Below are positions 53,520 to 64,000 of a stretch of DNA of 64,000 nt, one piece after another (position 1 is the stretch's first letter; each line of letters starts with the position of its first letter). Source of the stretch: Pseudomonas cavernicola (GTDB taxonomy: Bacteria > Pseudomonadota > Gammaproteobacteria > Pseudomonadales > Pseudomonadaceae); assembly GCF_003596405.1 (NCBI RefSeq), contig NZ_QYUR01000008.1:620001-684000 (forward strand). The letters are read 5' to 3'. The position numbers and the translations under genes are program-made. The notes beneath the pieces are model-generated. The model did no database searches and was not told the origin of the DNA. It worked only from the letters and a program-made list of their open reading frames with translations.

Positions 53520-54273
53520 GGCTGTGCGGCGTCACCTGCGCCGCGAGCAGGTAGCCGGCCCCGCGCACCGTGCGGATCAGCCCTGGTGCCTTGCCGGTGT
53601 CACGCAAGCGCTGGCGCAGACGGCTCACCGCCATGTCGACGATGCGCTCCAGCGGCATCACCTCGCGGCCACGGGTGGCGTTGGCGATGGTGTCGCGGTC
53701 GAGGATCTGCTGCGGGTGATCGAGGAACAGCTTGAGCAGAGCGAAGTCGGCGCCAGAGAGGATCACCTCCTCGCCATCGATGTGGAACAGGCGGTGGCTG
53801 ATCATGTCCAGGCGCCACTCGTCGAACGCCAGCACTTCCACTACGGCGCGCTCCTGGCCGAAGCCAACCCGCCGCAGCAGGGCCTTGATCCGCGCTTGCA
53901 GCTCGCGCGGGCTGAAGGGTTTGCCGAGGTAGTCATCGGCGCCCAACTCCAGACCGATCACCCGGTCAGCCTCGTCGGAACTGGCGGTGAGCATGATGAT
54001 CGGCACCTGTGCCAGTCGCTGATGCTCGCGCACCCAGCGGCACAGGCTGAAGCCGTCCTCGTCGGGCAGCATCACATCGAGGATCACCAGGTCCGCAGCG
54101 TACTCGCCCATGGCCTGGCGGAAGCCGGCGCCATCGGCGACCGTACGCACCTGGAAGCCGGCACGGCTCAGGTACGTCTGCAGCAGTTCGCGAATTTCCT
54201 GATCGTCATCGACCAGGAGAATGGATTTTCCGGCTTGGCTCACGTCCGCCGTCCTTTTCTTGTTATTGCCCAC
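53512..54273 (-). CDS. gltR: OmpR-type response regulator of glucose transport
   Basis: A 253-aa regulator. The receiver domain has LLVDDDQEIRE, the phospho-Asp in LVILDVMLPDEDGF and the conserved Lys in YLGKPFSPREL. The winged-helix DNA-binding domain lies at residues ~150-245 (RLRQRLRDTGKAPGLIRTVR, RGAGYLL). It sits between glk and gltS, as in other pseudomonads, and is the expected regulator of gtsA. Confidence 0.93.
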   Translation of the reverse strand: MGNNKKRTADVSQAGKSILLVDDDQEIRELLQTYLSRAGFQVRTVADGAGFRQAMGEYAADLVILDVMLPDEDGFSLCRWVREHQRLAQVPIIMLTASSDEADRVIGLELGADDYLGKPFSPRELQARIKALLRRVGFGQERAVVEVLAFDEWRLDMISHRLFHIDGEEVILSGADFALLKLFLDHPQQILDRDTIANATRGREVMPLERIVDMAVSRLRQRLRDTGKAPGLIRTVRGAGYLLAAQVTPHSHA

Positions 54274-54303
54274 ATCGACAGGCCTTCCGGCCTGCCGCTG
54301 AAA

Positions 54304-55265
54304 TCACAGTGCAGAAGCCAACGCCTGCTGCAGCGCCACACCCGCCCCTTCCAGGCCGGGGTACTCGGCCGTCACCAGCCACACCGGCACGCCTTCGAAA
54401 TAACCACTCATGCAGCCCTTGCTGGAGAAGCTGCGGGCGAAGCCGCTGGCCTGGAAGAAGGCCGCGAAGCGCGGCACCACCCCCCCGACTATATACACTC
54501 CGCCGCGTGCGCCAAGGGTCAGCACATTATTGCCGGCGACCCGTCCGAGCCAGGCGCAGAATTGCTCCAGTACCTCGACCGCCACAGGCTCCCCGGCCAG
54601 GGCCGCGGCGCTGACCTCGGCCGGCGAAGCCAGCCGCGGCGCATGACCGTCCAGGGCGCAGACCGCGCGGTAGAGCTGCAACAGGCCGCTGCCACTGAGC
54701 ACATCCTCGGCGCGTACATGGCCCAGCTGACTGAACAGCTGCTGCCAGAGCGCCGCTTCGCGCAGGCTGCCGATCGGCAGGTCGACATGCCCGCCCTCGC
54801 CCGGCAGCGCTTGCCAGCGACCGTCGTCCAGCGCTAGCAGGGTGCCAACGCCCAGCCCGGTGCCCGGACCTATCACCACCGCCGGGCTGCCGGGTTCGGC
54901 AATGCCGGGGCAAACCTGCAGGCGCTCGTGCTCGCGCAAGCGGGTCATGCCCAGCGCCATCGCGGAAAAGTCGTTGATCAGCAACAGCTCGTCCACCTGC
55001 AGTTCGCGGCAGAAGGCCGTGCGCGCGAGGCGCCAATGGTTGTTGGTGAAACGGAAGTGCTCGCCGCTTACCGGCCCGGCGCAGGCCAGGCAGACCGCGG
55101 CGACGCTGCCTGGCGCCAGACCCAGGTCGGCCAGGTAGCGGGCAATCGCCTGCTCGGGGCAGGTGAAGTCGGCGGTGGCCAGCACCCGTACCGACTCCAA
55201 CCGCTCGTCGCGCCACAGGGCGAAGCGCGCATTTGTACCGCCGATATCGCCAACCAACGCCAGTT

Positions 55266-55269
<4 letters not shown>
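54304..55269 (-). CDS. glk: Glucokinase
   Basis: A 321-aa ATP-dependent glucokinase of the proteobacterial Glk type. The phosphate motif is [28 protein letters not shown] carries the catalytic Asp, [14 protein letters not shown] and GEGGHVDLP bind nucleotide and sugar. The start overlaps the edd stop as ATGA. It phosphorylates glucose delivered by Gts. Confidence 0.95.
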
Positions 55270-57092
<1,823 letters not shown>

Positions 57093-57124
57093 GGGATCAA
57101 CTCCAGGTGACTGAAAAGCATATA

Positions 57125-57201
57125 GTTATATAAACAACAATAACGTATTCATGCGAGTAAAATAAGTACAATTGCGCTTTTATATTGTTATATAAACAAC
57201 A
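57125..57201 (-). promoter_or_regulatory. Duplicated HexR-type operator upstream of edd
   Basis: TTGT-N7-ACAA, the HexR pattern of Pseudomonas, occurs at 57185-57199. The same core GTTATATAAACAACA is present at 57125-57139, where the first half is TAGT. The copies are 62 bp apart and lie 33 and 95 bp before edd. Confidence 0.6.
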
Positions 57202-57324
57202 TTTGTCCAAATGATCTGTGTGGCGAAGGGTGCGGTCGTGAGCCACCTGGAGCTGACTATGCAGCCCCTGTTGCTGTTCGGAATGACTCTCCCCGACGCA
57301 TTCTTAGCCCGGCAGATTACTCGC

Positions 57325-57513
57325 CTATCCGGTTCTCTCGACGTCCACGATGACGCCTGCCTCGACGTCGATCAGGTAGTTGATCGAGTAGGCGTAGTAG
57401 GCCGGGCGTCCTGGGGCGGCGGTCCACTGCGAGGCCGGATCGGCCAACGATTTTTTCTTCGGCGCTTTTCGCTCTTCATCGGATTTATCCAGCGCCGCCA
57501 GATACTCACGCAC
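57325..57513 (-). mobile_element. IS1182 family transposase, central fragment
   Basis: The frame contains LADPASQWTAAPGRPAYYAY and NYLIDVEAGVIVDVE, a conserved central part of IS1182-type transposases. It stops after 62 codons. It lies between edd and the RraA-like gene; gap, which often faces edd in pseudomonads, is not present. Confidence 0.7.
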
Positions 57514-57690
57514 CGGTAGGCAGCATCAGATTGAAGATTGCTACACCACTGTCCTCAATGCCACTGACCACGGCTTTGGCCGTACCGCCGGACTCCTGGG
57601 TAGTGAAGCTGCGCAACGCGGTGCTGCTGTACAGCCCTTGGCTGGCCAACAAAAGGCCATTGGGTTGCCTGTTTATGCTGTTGGATCACG
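57514..57690 (-). other. Coding-like remnant upstream of the IS1182 fragment
   Basis: A minus-strand frame without a start reads LLLASQGLYSSTALRSFTTQ then ESGGTAKAVVSGIEDSGVAI and FNLMLPTG, and meets the IS1182 fragment near 57514. It looks like genuine protein sequence cut by the IS. I do not recognise it. Confidence 0.3.
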
Positions 57691-57808
57691 GATAACAGCC
57701 GAATCTGTCGCGAAAAAACACATCCCTGTTCCGCGCCTCAGCATGCGTACTCCTCGTGCCATCGAGCCTGGCTCAGCGCATCAGCCGAGCACGGCCGTCA
57801 AGCGAGGG

Positions 57809-58414
57809 CTACGCCAGTACCGTGCCAACCGACTCCCCAGCCCTCAACCGGGCCAGAATCTCGGGCTCCGCGCGATCCGAGGCCAGCGCCCGCTCGATCA
57901 CCTCGGCCGCAACAGCGGTGTCCAGCACCAGCACGCCATTGTCGTCCGCCATCACCAGATCACCCGGCCCTACGTGCACTCCCCCGCACATCACCGGCAC
58001 GTTAGTCGCGCTTTCCGATGTGCCATGGAGCTTGGTTGTCAGCTGGCTGGTGCCGCGGGCGAACACCGGCAGGCCGGCCGCACGGAGTTCCGCGATATCC
58101 GTCACCACGCCGTCCACCACTATTCCCACCGCACCTGCACATTGCGCCGCGCATTGGGTCACCGCGCCCACGGGCGCGTGGGACCAATCGCCCGCCATGT
58201 CGATCACCAGCACGTCGCCAGGCCGCAAGGTTGCCAATGCGCGGTTCACCGCGATGGCGTCGGCGTCGGCAACGCGAAGAGTGACCGCCCGGCCGACAAA
58301 CCTGATGTTCGGCACCATTGCACGAATGGCGTGATCGACGAATCCCTCTTCGAGGAAATGCCCGAGGGTGGCGAAGCTCACCTCGCCCAGTTGCTCGATC
58401 AGTTGTTCAGTCAT
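57809..58414 (-). CDS. RraA-like / HMG aldolase family protein
   Basis: A 201-aa protein of the RraA/4-hydroxy-4-methyl-2-oxoglutarate aldolase family. PGDVLVIDMAGD, GIVVDGVVTDIAELRAAGLP and PVFARGTSQ give the fold. In the aldolases the DG-x-x-RD loop carries an essential Arg; here it reads DGVVTD, so Arg is replaced by Thr. Its reaction may therefore differ from the known aldolases. The ATG at 58414 was preferred over a GTG 12 bp upstream. It is the last gene of the catabolic run, 24 bp after the RidA gene. Confidence 0.8.
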   Translation of the reverse strand: MTEQLIEQLGEVSFATLGHFLEEGFVDHAIRAMVPNIRFVGRAVTLRVADADAIAVNRALATLRPGDVLVIDMAGDWSHAPVGAVTQCAAQCAGAVGIVVDGVVTDIAELRAAGLPVFARGTSQLTTKLHGTSESATNVPVMCGGVHVGPGDLVMADDNGVLVLDTAVAAEVIERALASDRAEPEILARLRAGESVGTVLA

Positions 58415-58438
58415 TGCAGTACCCACCCGTTGATCGAT

Positions 58439-58813
58439 TCAGGAAACCAGCTCGGCGATGCAGTCGATCTCCAGGGAAACACCCCAGAGTTGCACGCATA
58501 CCGTGGTGCGAGCCGGCGGCGCATGACCGAGGATTTCCCGGTAGACCAGGTTGAACTCCTCGAGCAGGGCGGGATCGGTGAGGTAGGCGTTGACCTTGAC
58601 GATATGGCTCAGACTGGAGCCGGCTTCCTTGAGAATTGCCTCGAGGTTGCTGAAGGTCTGCCGAACCTGATCGGCAAAGCTGGCGGGTTGCTCAGCCAGG
58701 CTATCCAGCGCAGGAATCTGCCCGGCGGTGAACACCAGGTTGCCGGAGACGACTGCCTGGGAATAGGGCCCCACCGGACCGATGGTGCCGGGGGCTGAAT
58801 TGATTCGCTTCAT
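58439..58813 (-). CDS. RidA family enamine/imine deaminase
   Basis: A 124-aa RidA/YjgF-type protein. IGPVGPYSQAVVSGNLVFTA and TVCVQLWGVSLEIDCIAEL are the hallmarks; the final segment normally contains a C-R-V-E-(I/V)-x-x-x-A pattern. The usual Arg before the strand appears as Gln-Leu-Trp here (VCVQLWGV), so activity may be altered. The ATG at 58813 has GAGG 8 nt upstream. RidA-like proteins next to amidohydrolases often deaminate unstable enamine intermediates. Confidence 0.88.
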   Translation of the reverse strand: MKRINSAPGTIGPVGPYSQAVVSGNLVFTAGQIPALDSLAEQPASFADQVRQTFSNLEAILKEAGSSLSHIVKVNAYLTDPALLEEFNLVYREILGHAPPARTTVCVQLWGVSLEIDCIAELVS

Positions 58814-58915
58814 ATGAGTTGCCTCGTTGGTTGTCTGGTTGACCTGCGTTGAAGCCATTACGACTGGCGAAAGGCATCCACCGCCGGCCAGGCTCGCGAC
58901 GGATGCGCTCAATCG

Positions 58916-60241
58916 TCAGAAAAGCGCAAAGCTGTAACTCAGGATCAGGCGGTTCTGCTCCTGGTTCGGGTCCACTTCAGAGTGCAGCAGCCCGTTTTTC
59001 CAGCCGATGCCCAGCCCTTTGAACGCGCCGCCTTGGATCACGTAGTCGAGCGCGATGTCACGCTCCCATTCGGACTTCTCGTTACCGGAATAGCTCTGGA
59101 TGTTGTCGCCCTTCAGGTATATGACGGAGGCTTTCAAACCCGGAATGCCGGCCGCCGCGAAGTCATAGTTGTACTGCGCGAAACCGGTCCGCTCCCCTGC
59201 CCGGTTGAAGCTGGCGAGCATCCGGTCGGTGTGCAGGTACAGGCTCGCGCCACCGGCGCCCTTGCCCGGCAGCGAGCCCTGGTTGAGCTGTACAAAGTTG
59301 CTGCCATCGGATACGCGCTGGTAGCCGGCGGTCAGGGCATGGCCGCCGATGGCATAGGTGAAGGCGGCGCTCCAGGTGCGGTTGTCGATTTCACCCGTGC
59401 CCTCTTCGCTGAAGCCACTGACCTTGTAGCCGGAAGCGCGCCCCGAGGCCGAGCTGTTGGCCCCATCGGAGGCGGTTTTGAAGTAGCGCAGTTCGGTCTT
59501 GAAGGACTGCCCTTCAGCGATCGGGAATGAGTGAACCAGGCCCAGGAAGTGCTGCTTGTAGTAGTCCTCGAGATTGCCGAAGTAATACTGCGCAGTGAGC
59601 TCCGGGCTGAACCTATAGTCCGCGCCGGCAAGCAGGAATTCGTTGCTCTCCTGGGTGCCGCCCATGACGGCCAGGCCGGTGCGATCGCTGGAAGCGCGCC
59701 CGGTAGCGTGTTCCAGGCGCCCGGCCGTCAGGGTCAGCTCATCGAGCTCGTTCGAGGTGATCTGTCCACCTTCGAAGGTCTGCGGCAGCAGCCTGCCATC
59801 GTTGTAAGTAACCACCGGCAGCTTGGGCATCAGGGTGCCGTAGCGGGCCTCGGTCTTGGAGAACTTCAGTTTCGGCGTGAGCCCCAGGCGACTCCATTCA
59901 TCCGCAGCACCCTCCCCATCCCTGGGGATCATCGAACTGCCACGATGGCGTCCGGCGCCGCTGTCCAGCGTCAGGCCCACCAGGCCGATGGCATCCAGCC
60001 CCACACCGAGGCTGCCCTCGGTATAACCGGAACTGAAGTTGAGCATGAAGCCTTGAACCCACTCTTCGGTTTTGCTCTGGCCGGCACTGCCGGCCCGGTT
60101 GCGGAAATCGTTGTTGAAGTAGAAGTTGCGCAGCCCGAGCATCGCCTGGCTGTCCTCGAAAAAGTCCGCCAATACCGGCTGACTGAGCGGCAGCGACAAA
60201 GCGCCGGCGGCGAAGCTAAAGCGTTGAATCGATTTTTTCAT
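58916..60241 (-). CDS. OprD family outer-membrane porin
   Basis: A 441-aa porin. The signal peptide ends at PVLADFFEDS, and DFFEDSQAMLGLRNFYFNND is the usual start of mature OprD-type proteins. The C-terminus ends in Phe (LILSYSFALF). The pattern WVQGFMLNFSSGYTEGSLGV is conserved. OprD porins take up amino acids or small carboxylates; this one is linked to the MHS transporter and amidohydrolase, so it probably admits their substrate. The start at 60241 begins the signal peptide directly. Confidence 0.9.
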   Translation of the reverse strand: MKKSIQRFSFAAGALSLPLSQPVLADFFEDSQAMLGLRNFYFNNDFRNRAGSAGQSKTEEWVQGFMLNFSSGYTEGSLGVGLDAIGLVGLTLDSGAGRHRGSSMIPRDGEGAADEWSRLGLTPKLKFSKTEARYGTLMPKLPVVTYNDGRLLPQTFEGGQITSNELDELTLTAGRLEHATGRASSDRTGLAVMGGTQESNEFLLAGADYRFSPELTAQYYFGNLEDYYKQHFLGLVHSFPIAEGQSFKTELRYFKTASDGANSSASGRASGYKVSGFSEEGTGEIDNRTWSAAFTYAIGGHALTAGYQRVSDGSNFVQLNQGSLPGKGAGGASLYLHTDRMLASFNRAGERTGFAQYNYDFAAAGIPGLKASVIYLKGDNIQSYSGNEKSEWERDIALDYVIQGGAFKGLGIGWKNGLLHSEVDPNQEQNRLILSYSFALF

Positions 60242-60367
60242 CTGAACGTGCTCATTCAGTCTGCTCAGGAATCCGCCCGCGACAGCACGCAACGATCCTC
60301 TGTCGCTGGCAGGATGTCTGGGTGGGTAGTGAGTTGGCTTGCCGGTGCCGATCAGCACCGGCCGGTT

Positions 60368-61726
60368 TCAGTTGGCAGTTGCCGCTTTCCCGGTTCGGGA
60401 CTGCTCGGGGAGGACGCCGAGGTCTTTCTTGAATGTCTCGGTCAGCAGCAGGAGCGCGATCAGCGAAATCACCGCGGAACCGATCATGTACCAGGCGACC
60501 GAGGAGCCCTTGCCGGTCATCGCCAGCAGCCAGGTGGTCACCAGCGGCGTTGCCGCACTGCCCAGCAAGCCGGACAGCATGTAACTGATCGACAACCCGG
60601 AATAGCGCACCTTGGTGCCGAACAGTTCGGCCAGGAAGGTGGCAATCGGCCCGTAGTTCGCGGCGAACGCGGTCATCAGCAGCAGGTAGCCGAGGAATAC
60701 GAAGGGCAGTTCCTTGGTGTCCATCAGCCAGAACATGGGGAAGGCCACCAGGGCCTCGGCGATGATGCCGCCGACTATCACCGGCTTGCGCCCGTACTTG
60801 TCCGACAGTGCACCGAAAAACGGCAGCATCACAACGCAGCAGGCACAGGCGGCGAGCACCACCGACAACATTTCGCCACGGCTGAAACCCAGCGTCTGAG
60901 TGCCGTAGGTGAGGCCGAAGGCGACGATGATGTTGTACGAGGCACCGGTGGACATGGTGGCGACGCCGCCGAGAAGGACCTGCTTCCAGTACTTCCTGAA
61001 GACTTCGAACAGCGGCACCTTGACCTGGCTATGGGCCTTTTCCACCGACTGGAAGGCCGGGGTCTCGGTGATGTTCAGACGGATGTATAGCCCCACCCCG
61101 ACCAGCAGAATGCTCGCCAGGAAAGGCACGCGCCAGCCCCAGGACAGCATCTCTTCCGCAGGCAGCGTCGCGGCGATGAGCAGGAACGCGAGGTTGGCCA
61201 GCATCGTGCCCAACGGCACGCCGATCTGCACCCAGGAGCCATACAGGCCGCGCTTGTTGAGCGGGGCATGCTCGACGGCCATCAGCACCGCACCGCCCCA
61301 TTCCCCACCTAGCGCCAAGCCCTGGATGATCCTCAGGGTCAGCAGGAGGATGGGCGCCCAGACACCGATGGTTTGATAGTCGGGGAGCAAGCCGATGGCG
61401 AAGGTGGCGGCGCCCATGGTGAGCAGGGAGATGAGCAGCATCGATTTGCGCCCGAGGCGATCACCGAAGTGGCCGAACAACGCGGCGCCGACGATGCGCG
61501 CACCATAGGCGGAGGCGAAGGTACCGAATGCCAGGAGTGTCCCGACCAGGGCGTCGAAGCCGGGGAAGAAGATCTTGTTGAACACCAGGGCGGAGGCCGT
61601 GGCGAATATGAACAGGTCATACCATTCGACGGTGGTGCCGATGACGCTGGCGACTGCTACTTTCTTCATGTCTGTTTGTTTTGCGGGCTGGTGAGTACCA
61701 ACCGTGGAGCACGCTGGGCTGTTCAT
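60368..61726 (-). CDS. MHS-type MFS transporter
   Basis: A 452-aa twelve-helix transporter of the metabolite:H+ symporter group. VEWYDLFIFATASALVFNKI, FGDRLGRKSMLLISLL, GLALGGEWGGAVLMAVEHAP and the LSDKYGRKPVIVGG loop are typical. The group takes up dicarboxylates, shikimate, proline/betaine and similar acids. The ATG at 61726 has GGAG 8 nt upstream. It is 167 bp after the amidohydrolase. Confidence 0.9.
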   Translation of the reverse strand: MNSPACSTVGTHQPAKQTDMKKVAVASVIGTTVEWYDLFIFATASALVFNKIFFPGFDALVGTLLAFGTFASAYGARIVGAALFGHFGDRLGRKSMLLISLLTMGAATFAIGLLPDYQTIGVWAPILLLTLRIIQGLALGGEWGGAVLMAVEHAPLNKRGLYGSWVQIGVPLGTMLANLAFLLIAATLPAEEMLSWGWRVPFLASILLVGVGLYIRLNITETPAFQSVEKAHSQVKVPLFEVFRKYWKQVLLGGVATMSTGASYNIIVAFGLTYGTQTLGFSRGEMLSVVLAACACCVVMLPFFGALSDKYGRKPVIVGGIIAEALVAFPMFWLMDTKELPFVFLGYLLLMTAFAANYGPIATFLAELFGTKVRYSGLSISYMLSGLLGSAATPLVTTWLLAMTGKGSSVAWYMIGSAVISLIALLLLTETFKKDLGVLPEQSRTGKAATAN

Positions 61727-61892
61727 GCCTTTCTCCCGTCTTTTACCGCTTGGGTATTGTGGATTTAATTGTTCTAGGCAGTTAGAAGCATTGCTGTAAC
61801 TGGGTCTTGTTGTTGTTTTTTGGGCAAACAGGGCCCGTGCCGCCAACTGGCCGGAAACAGCCAGCTGGCGACTTTTCTTGCGTGGTACTGCT

Positions 61893-63119
61893 TTAGATCC
61901 TGTTCGCTCGGCTCAATACCGCGTTGAGCAATACATCGCAGCCCTTGCTGACATCGTCCGGCAAGGCGTCTTCGGCCTCGTTATGACTGAGGCCGCCGAC
62001 GCACGGGATGAACACCATAGTGGTCGGGCAATGGCGGGCCAGGTGGATGGCGTCGTGTCCGGCGCCGCTGACGATGTCCTGGTGGGGATAGCCCAGGGTC
62101 TCGACCGCGTTCCTCACGGCGGCGATACAGGCGTCGTCAAAGGGGGTCGCCGGGCTCAGCCAGTGCCGCTCGACACTCACGGCGAGGCCGCGCTTGGTGG
62201 CGATGGTGACGATGAGGTCGCGGGCACTCGCCTCCATGGCGGCGATTTCTTCGTCCAGGTGATGACGCAGGTCCAGGGTGAAGGCAACCCGGCCGGGGAT
62301 GGTGTTGCGCGAAGACCGGGCGATGTTCAACTGGCCAACCGTGACCAGGCCCTTGGGGGCGAAATCCCTGGCCAGTTGCTCGAGCGCGGCGATCATCTCG
62401 CCGACGCCGAACAAGGCGTCCTTGCGCAGGGGCATGGGCGTAGTGCCAGCATGGGCGGGCACGCCCTGGACTTCGACATCCAGCCAGCAGATGGCTTGGC
62501 CACCGGTGACCACGCCTACGGGCAAGCCGTTGTCCTCGAGAATCGGACCTTGCTCGATGTGCGCTTCGAAATAGGCGTCGAAGGCTCTCGCCAGCGGTTC
62601 CTCGCCGGCATATCCGGACTGCTCGAGAGCCTCCTTCATACTGATGCCGTCGGCATCCTTAATCGCCAGGGCCTTTTCCAGCGGCAACACCTGGGTGAAG
62701 ACTGCAGAACCGAGCATGGCAGGCGTGAAGCGTGCCCCTTCTTCGTTGGTCCAGACCGCGATCTCAATGGGCTTTTCAGTCTCGATGCCCTGGTCCCTCA
62801 GGCTACGCACCACCTCCAGGCCGGCCAACACACCATAGATACCATCGAAACGGCCACCCTTGGGCTGGGTGTCCAGATGGCTGCCCATGACCACCGGCGG
62901 CAGCGCGCCGTTCCTGCCTTCGCGCTGGGCAAAGAGGTTGCCGATGCGGTCAACCTTGATCGACATGCCGAGCTCCCGGCACCAGCTTACGAACAGCTCG
63001 CGACCGGCGCGATCCTCGGCCGACAGCGCCAGCCGGCAGTTGCCACCGTTTTCCGTGGCCCCGACCTTGGCCATCTGCATCAGGCTGTCCCACAGCCGTT
63101 CGCCGTTACTCTTCAACAT
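61893..63119 (-). CDS. M20 family amidohydrolase (N-carbamoyl-L-amino acid hydrolase type)
   Basis: A 408-aa zinc-dependent hydrolase of the AllC/HyuC group. VMGSHLDTQPKGGRFDGIYG and TNEEGARFTPAMLGSAVF supply metal ligands and the catalytic Glu, HIEQGPILE and SGAGHDAIHLA the others. GVPAHAGTTPMPLRKDALFG belongs to the dimerisation domain. The group removes carbamoyl groups from N-carbamoyl amino acids, ureidoglycolate, allantoate or beta-ureido acids. It is probably first or second in the operon and sets the likely substrate class. Confidence 0.88.
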   Translation of the reverse strand: MLKSNGERLWDSLMQMAKVGATENGGNCRLALSAEDRAGRELFVSWCRELGMSIKVDRIGNLFAQREGRNGALPPVVMGSHLDTQPKGGRFDGIYGVLAGLEVVRSLRDQGIETEKPIEIAVWTNEEGARFTPAMLGSAVFTQVLPLEKALAIKDADGISMKEALEQSGYAGEEPLARAFDAYFEAHIEQGPILEDNGLPVGVVTGGQAICWLDVEVQGVPAHAGTTPMPLRKDALFGVGEMIAALEQLARDFAPKGLVTVGQLNIARSSRNTIPGRVAFTLDLRHHLDEEIAAMEASARDLIVTIATKRGLAVSVERHWLSPATPFDDACIAAVRNAVETLGYPHQDIVSGAGHDAIHLARHCPTTMVFIPCVGGLSHNEAEDALPDDVSKGCDVLLNAVLSRANRI

Positions 63120-63189
63120 GCTTGATTCCTCTCATTGGCGGCTGGGTGAAACAGCCTTTTCTGTCCTGGGATTGCCAATCGGGCGCCCG

Positions 63190-64000
63190 TCAGTAGCCGA
63201 GCCGGGGGTCGACCAGGTTTATAAGTGGCAGGCCCTCGGCCAGGCGCCTGGCGTTCTCCGCAATCTGCCGGGCGATACAATCGTGGGAGGCGGCCGAGGC
63301 CATATGCGGCGTGATGATGACCCCGGGGGTAGTCCACAGCCGGTTGTCGAGCGGTAGCGGCTCCTTCTCGAACACATCGAGTAGCGCGCCGCGCAATTGC
63401 CCCTCAGCCAGCGCCTGTTCCAAGTCGTCGCCCCGCAGGTGCTGCCCGCGCCCGCAATTGACGATCGCGGCGCCCGGTTTAAGGGCGTTGAAAGTGGCAG
63501 TGCAGAGGATGCCTTTGGTCGCTTCGGTCAGGGGCAGCAGATTGACCAGCAGGTCCAAGCCACTCAGAAAGGCGGCGAACCCGGCCTCGCCGGCAAAGGT
63601 CTCGACACCCTCGAGCGGTTTCTCGGTGCGGGCCCAGCCGCGCACGGCGTAGCCGGCTTCGGCCAGTTCCGCGGCGATGGCGCCCCCCAGAGAACCAAGC
63701 CCCATCACGCCCACCTTGTAGACGGACGCGGGGACCTGTGGATGGCGCCGCCAGAGCTGCCGGCTCTGTTGCTCCAGCGCCCGGTCGAAATCACGGTGGT
63801 AGTGCAGCACTGCCCAGCGCACGTACTCGGCCATGCCCTGCCGATGCGCAGGATCGACCACCCTACAGACCGGCAAAGCCGGACGTTCGGGATCTGCGTC
63901 GAGGTGATCCACCCCTGCCGCCACGGAGTGGATCAGTTTCAGTGCTGGCAGCGACGCCAGGCTCCCCACCGGTGGAAACCAGCAGGCAGCGATTTCCGCG
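63190..64000 (-). CDS. D-2-hydroxyacid dehydrogenase, GhrA-type (partial)
   Basis: The frame is open to the window edge, so the N-terminus is missing; 270 residues are present. The cofactor site is VGVMGLGSLGGAIAAELAEA. NCGRGQHLRGDDLEQAL has the catalytic Arg, LLDVFEKEPLP the Glu, and TPHMASAASHD the His. It matches glyoxylate/hydroxypyruvate reductase A. A reductase of 2-keto acids next to an amidohydrolase and RidA would fit disposal of a keto-acid product such as glyoxylate. Confidence 0.88.
   Translation of the reverse strand, partial: AEIAACWFPPVGSLASLPALKLIHSVAAGVDHLDADPERPALPVCRVVDPAHRQGMAEYVRWAVLHYHRDFDRALEQQSRQLWRRHPQVPASVYKVGVMGLGSLGGAIAAELAEAGYAVRGWARTEKPLEGVETFAGEAGFAAFLSGLDLLVNLLPLTEATKGILCTATFNALKPGAAIVNCGRGQHLRGDDLEQALAEGQLRGALLDVFEKEPLPLDNRLWTTPGVIITPHMASAASHDCIARQIAENARRLAEGLPLINLVDPRLGY

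Overview
The window is chromosomal DNA of a high-GC Pseudomonas. The basis is the linked glucose block gtsABCD-porin-mutarotase, hexR/zwf-pgl-eda and edd-glk-gltR-gltS. A FruB/FruK/FruA fructose PTS with a Cra-type regulator, class II PHA genes (phaG, phaC2) and an MvaT-type fragment agree. I cannot name the species. A dif-like site near 18.3 kb suggests the window lies at or near the replication terminus.

Layout. 0-2.1 kb: a minus-strand pair, an NA37/YejK-type nucleoid-associated protein followed by an unknown membrane protein cut by the window edge. 2.4-6.7 kb: an orphan rnfC-rnfD pair and a divergent apbE, lying between two fragments of small tyrosine-recombinase genes. 6.8-9.8 kb: TauE/SafE transporter, LysE exporter and a divergent GlxA-type AraC regulator. 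9.8-12.7 kb: a degraded stretch with two IS5-type stubs, an MvaT C-terminal fragment, an AbrB-like zinc-ribbon gene, a Xre/MbcA/ParS antitoxin without its toxin, and a possible group II intron scrap. 12.7-18.2 kb: a translationally coupled operon of three large tyrosine recombinases plus a small coiled-coil protein, matching the ginABCD (GInt island) plan. It ends beside an inverted repeat, a near-perfect dif site and short repeats. 18.8-26.1 kb: a module between two copies of an exact 28-bp repeat: a fatty acid hydroxylase, a small beta-barrel protein, a coupled DUF6502-DUF5666 pair, a secreted protein with natural GGGGS repeats and an 11-residue Ala-rich helical repeat, and IS3/IS1182 wreckage.

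26.4-29.5 kb: phaG next to phaC2, then a phaD stub joined to a doxX stub; phaC1 and phaZ are absent. 29.5-45.0 kb: pgi, an AroE-like dehydrogenase, fruBKA with divergent fruR (whose last codons lie in a MITE-like element), gapN, eda, pgl, zwf and divergent hexR. 45.2-57.2 kb: mutarotase, LamB-type porin, gtsDCBA, gltS, gltR, glk and edd. 57.3-64.0 kb: an IS1182 scrap, then a minus-strand run of RraA-like, RidA, OprD-type porin, MHS transporter, M20 amidohydrolase and a D-2-hydroxyacid dehydrogenase cut by the right edge.

How the genes work together. Glucose enters through the LamB-type porin and the Gts ABC transporter, is phosphorylated by Glk and oxidised by Zwf and Pgl. Edd and Eda complete the Entner-Doudoroff route to pyruvate and glyceraldehyde-3-phosphate, which GapN can oxidise. 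Pgi returns hexose phosphates from the fructose branch. HexR and FruR sites in the intergenic regions tie the two sugar systems together. The final operon looks like uptake and breakdown of an N-carbamoyl or ureido compound, but its substrate cannot be read from the sequence.
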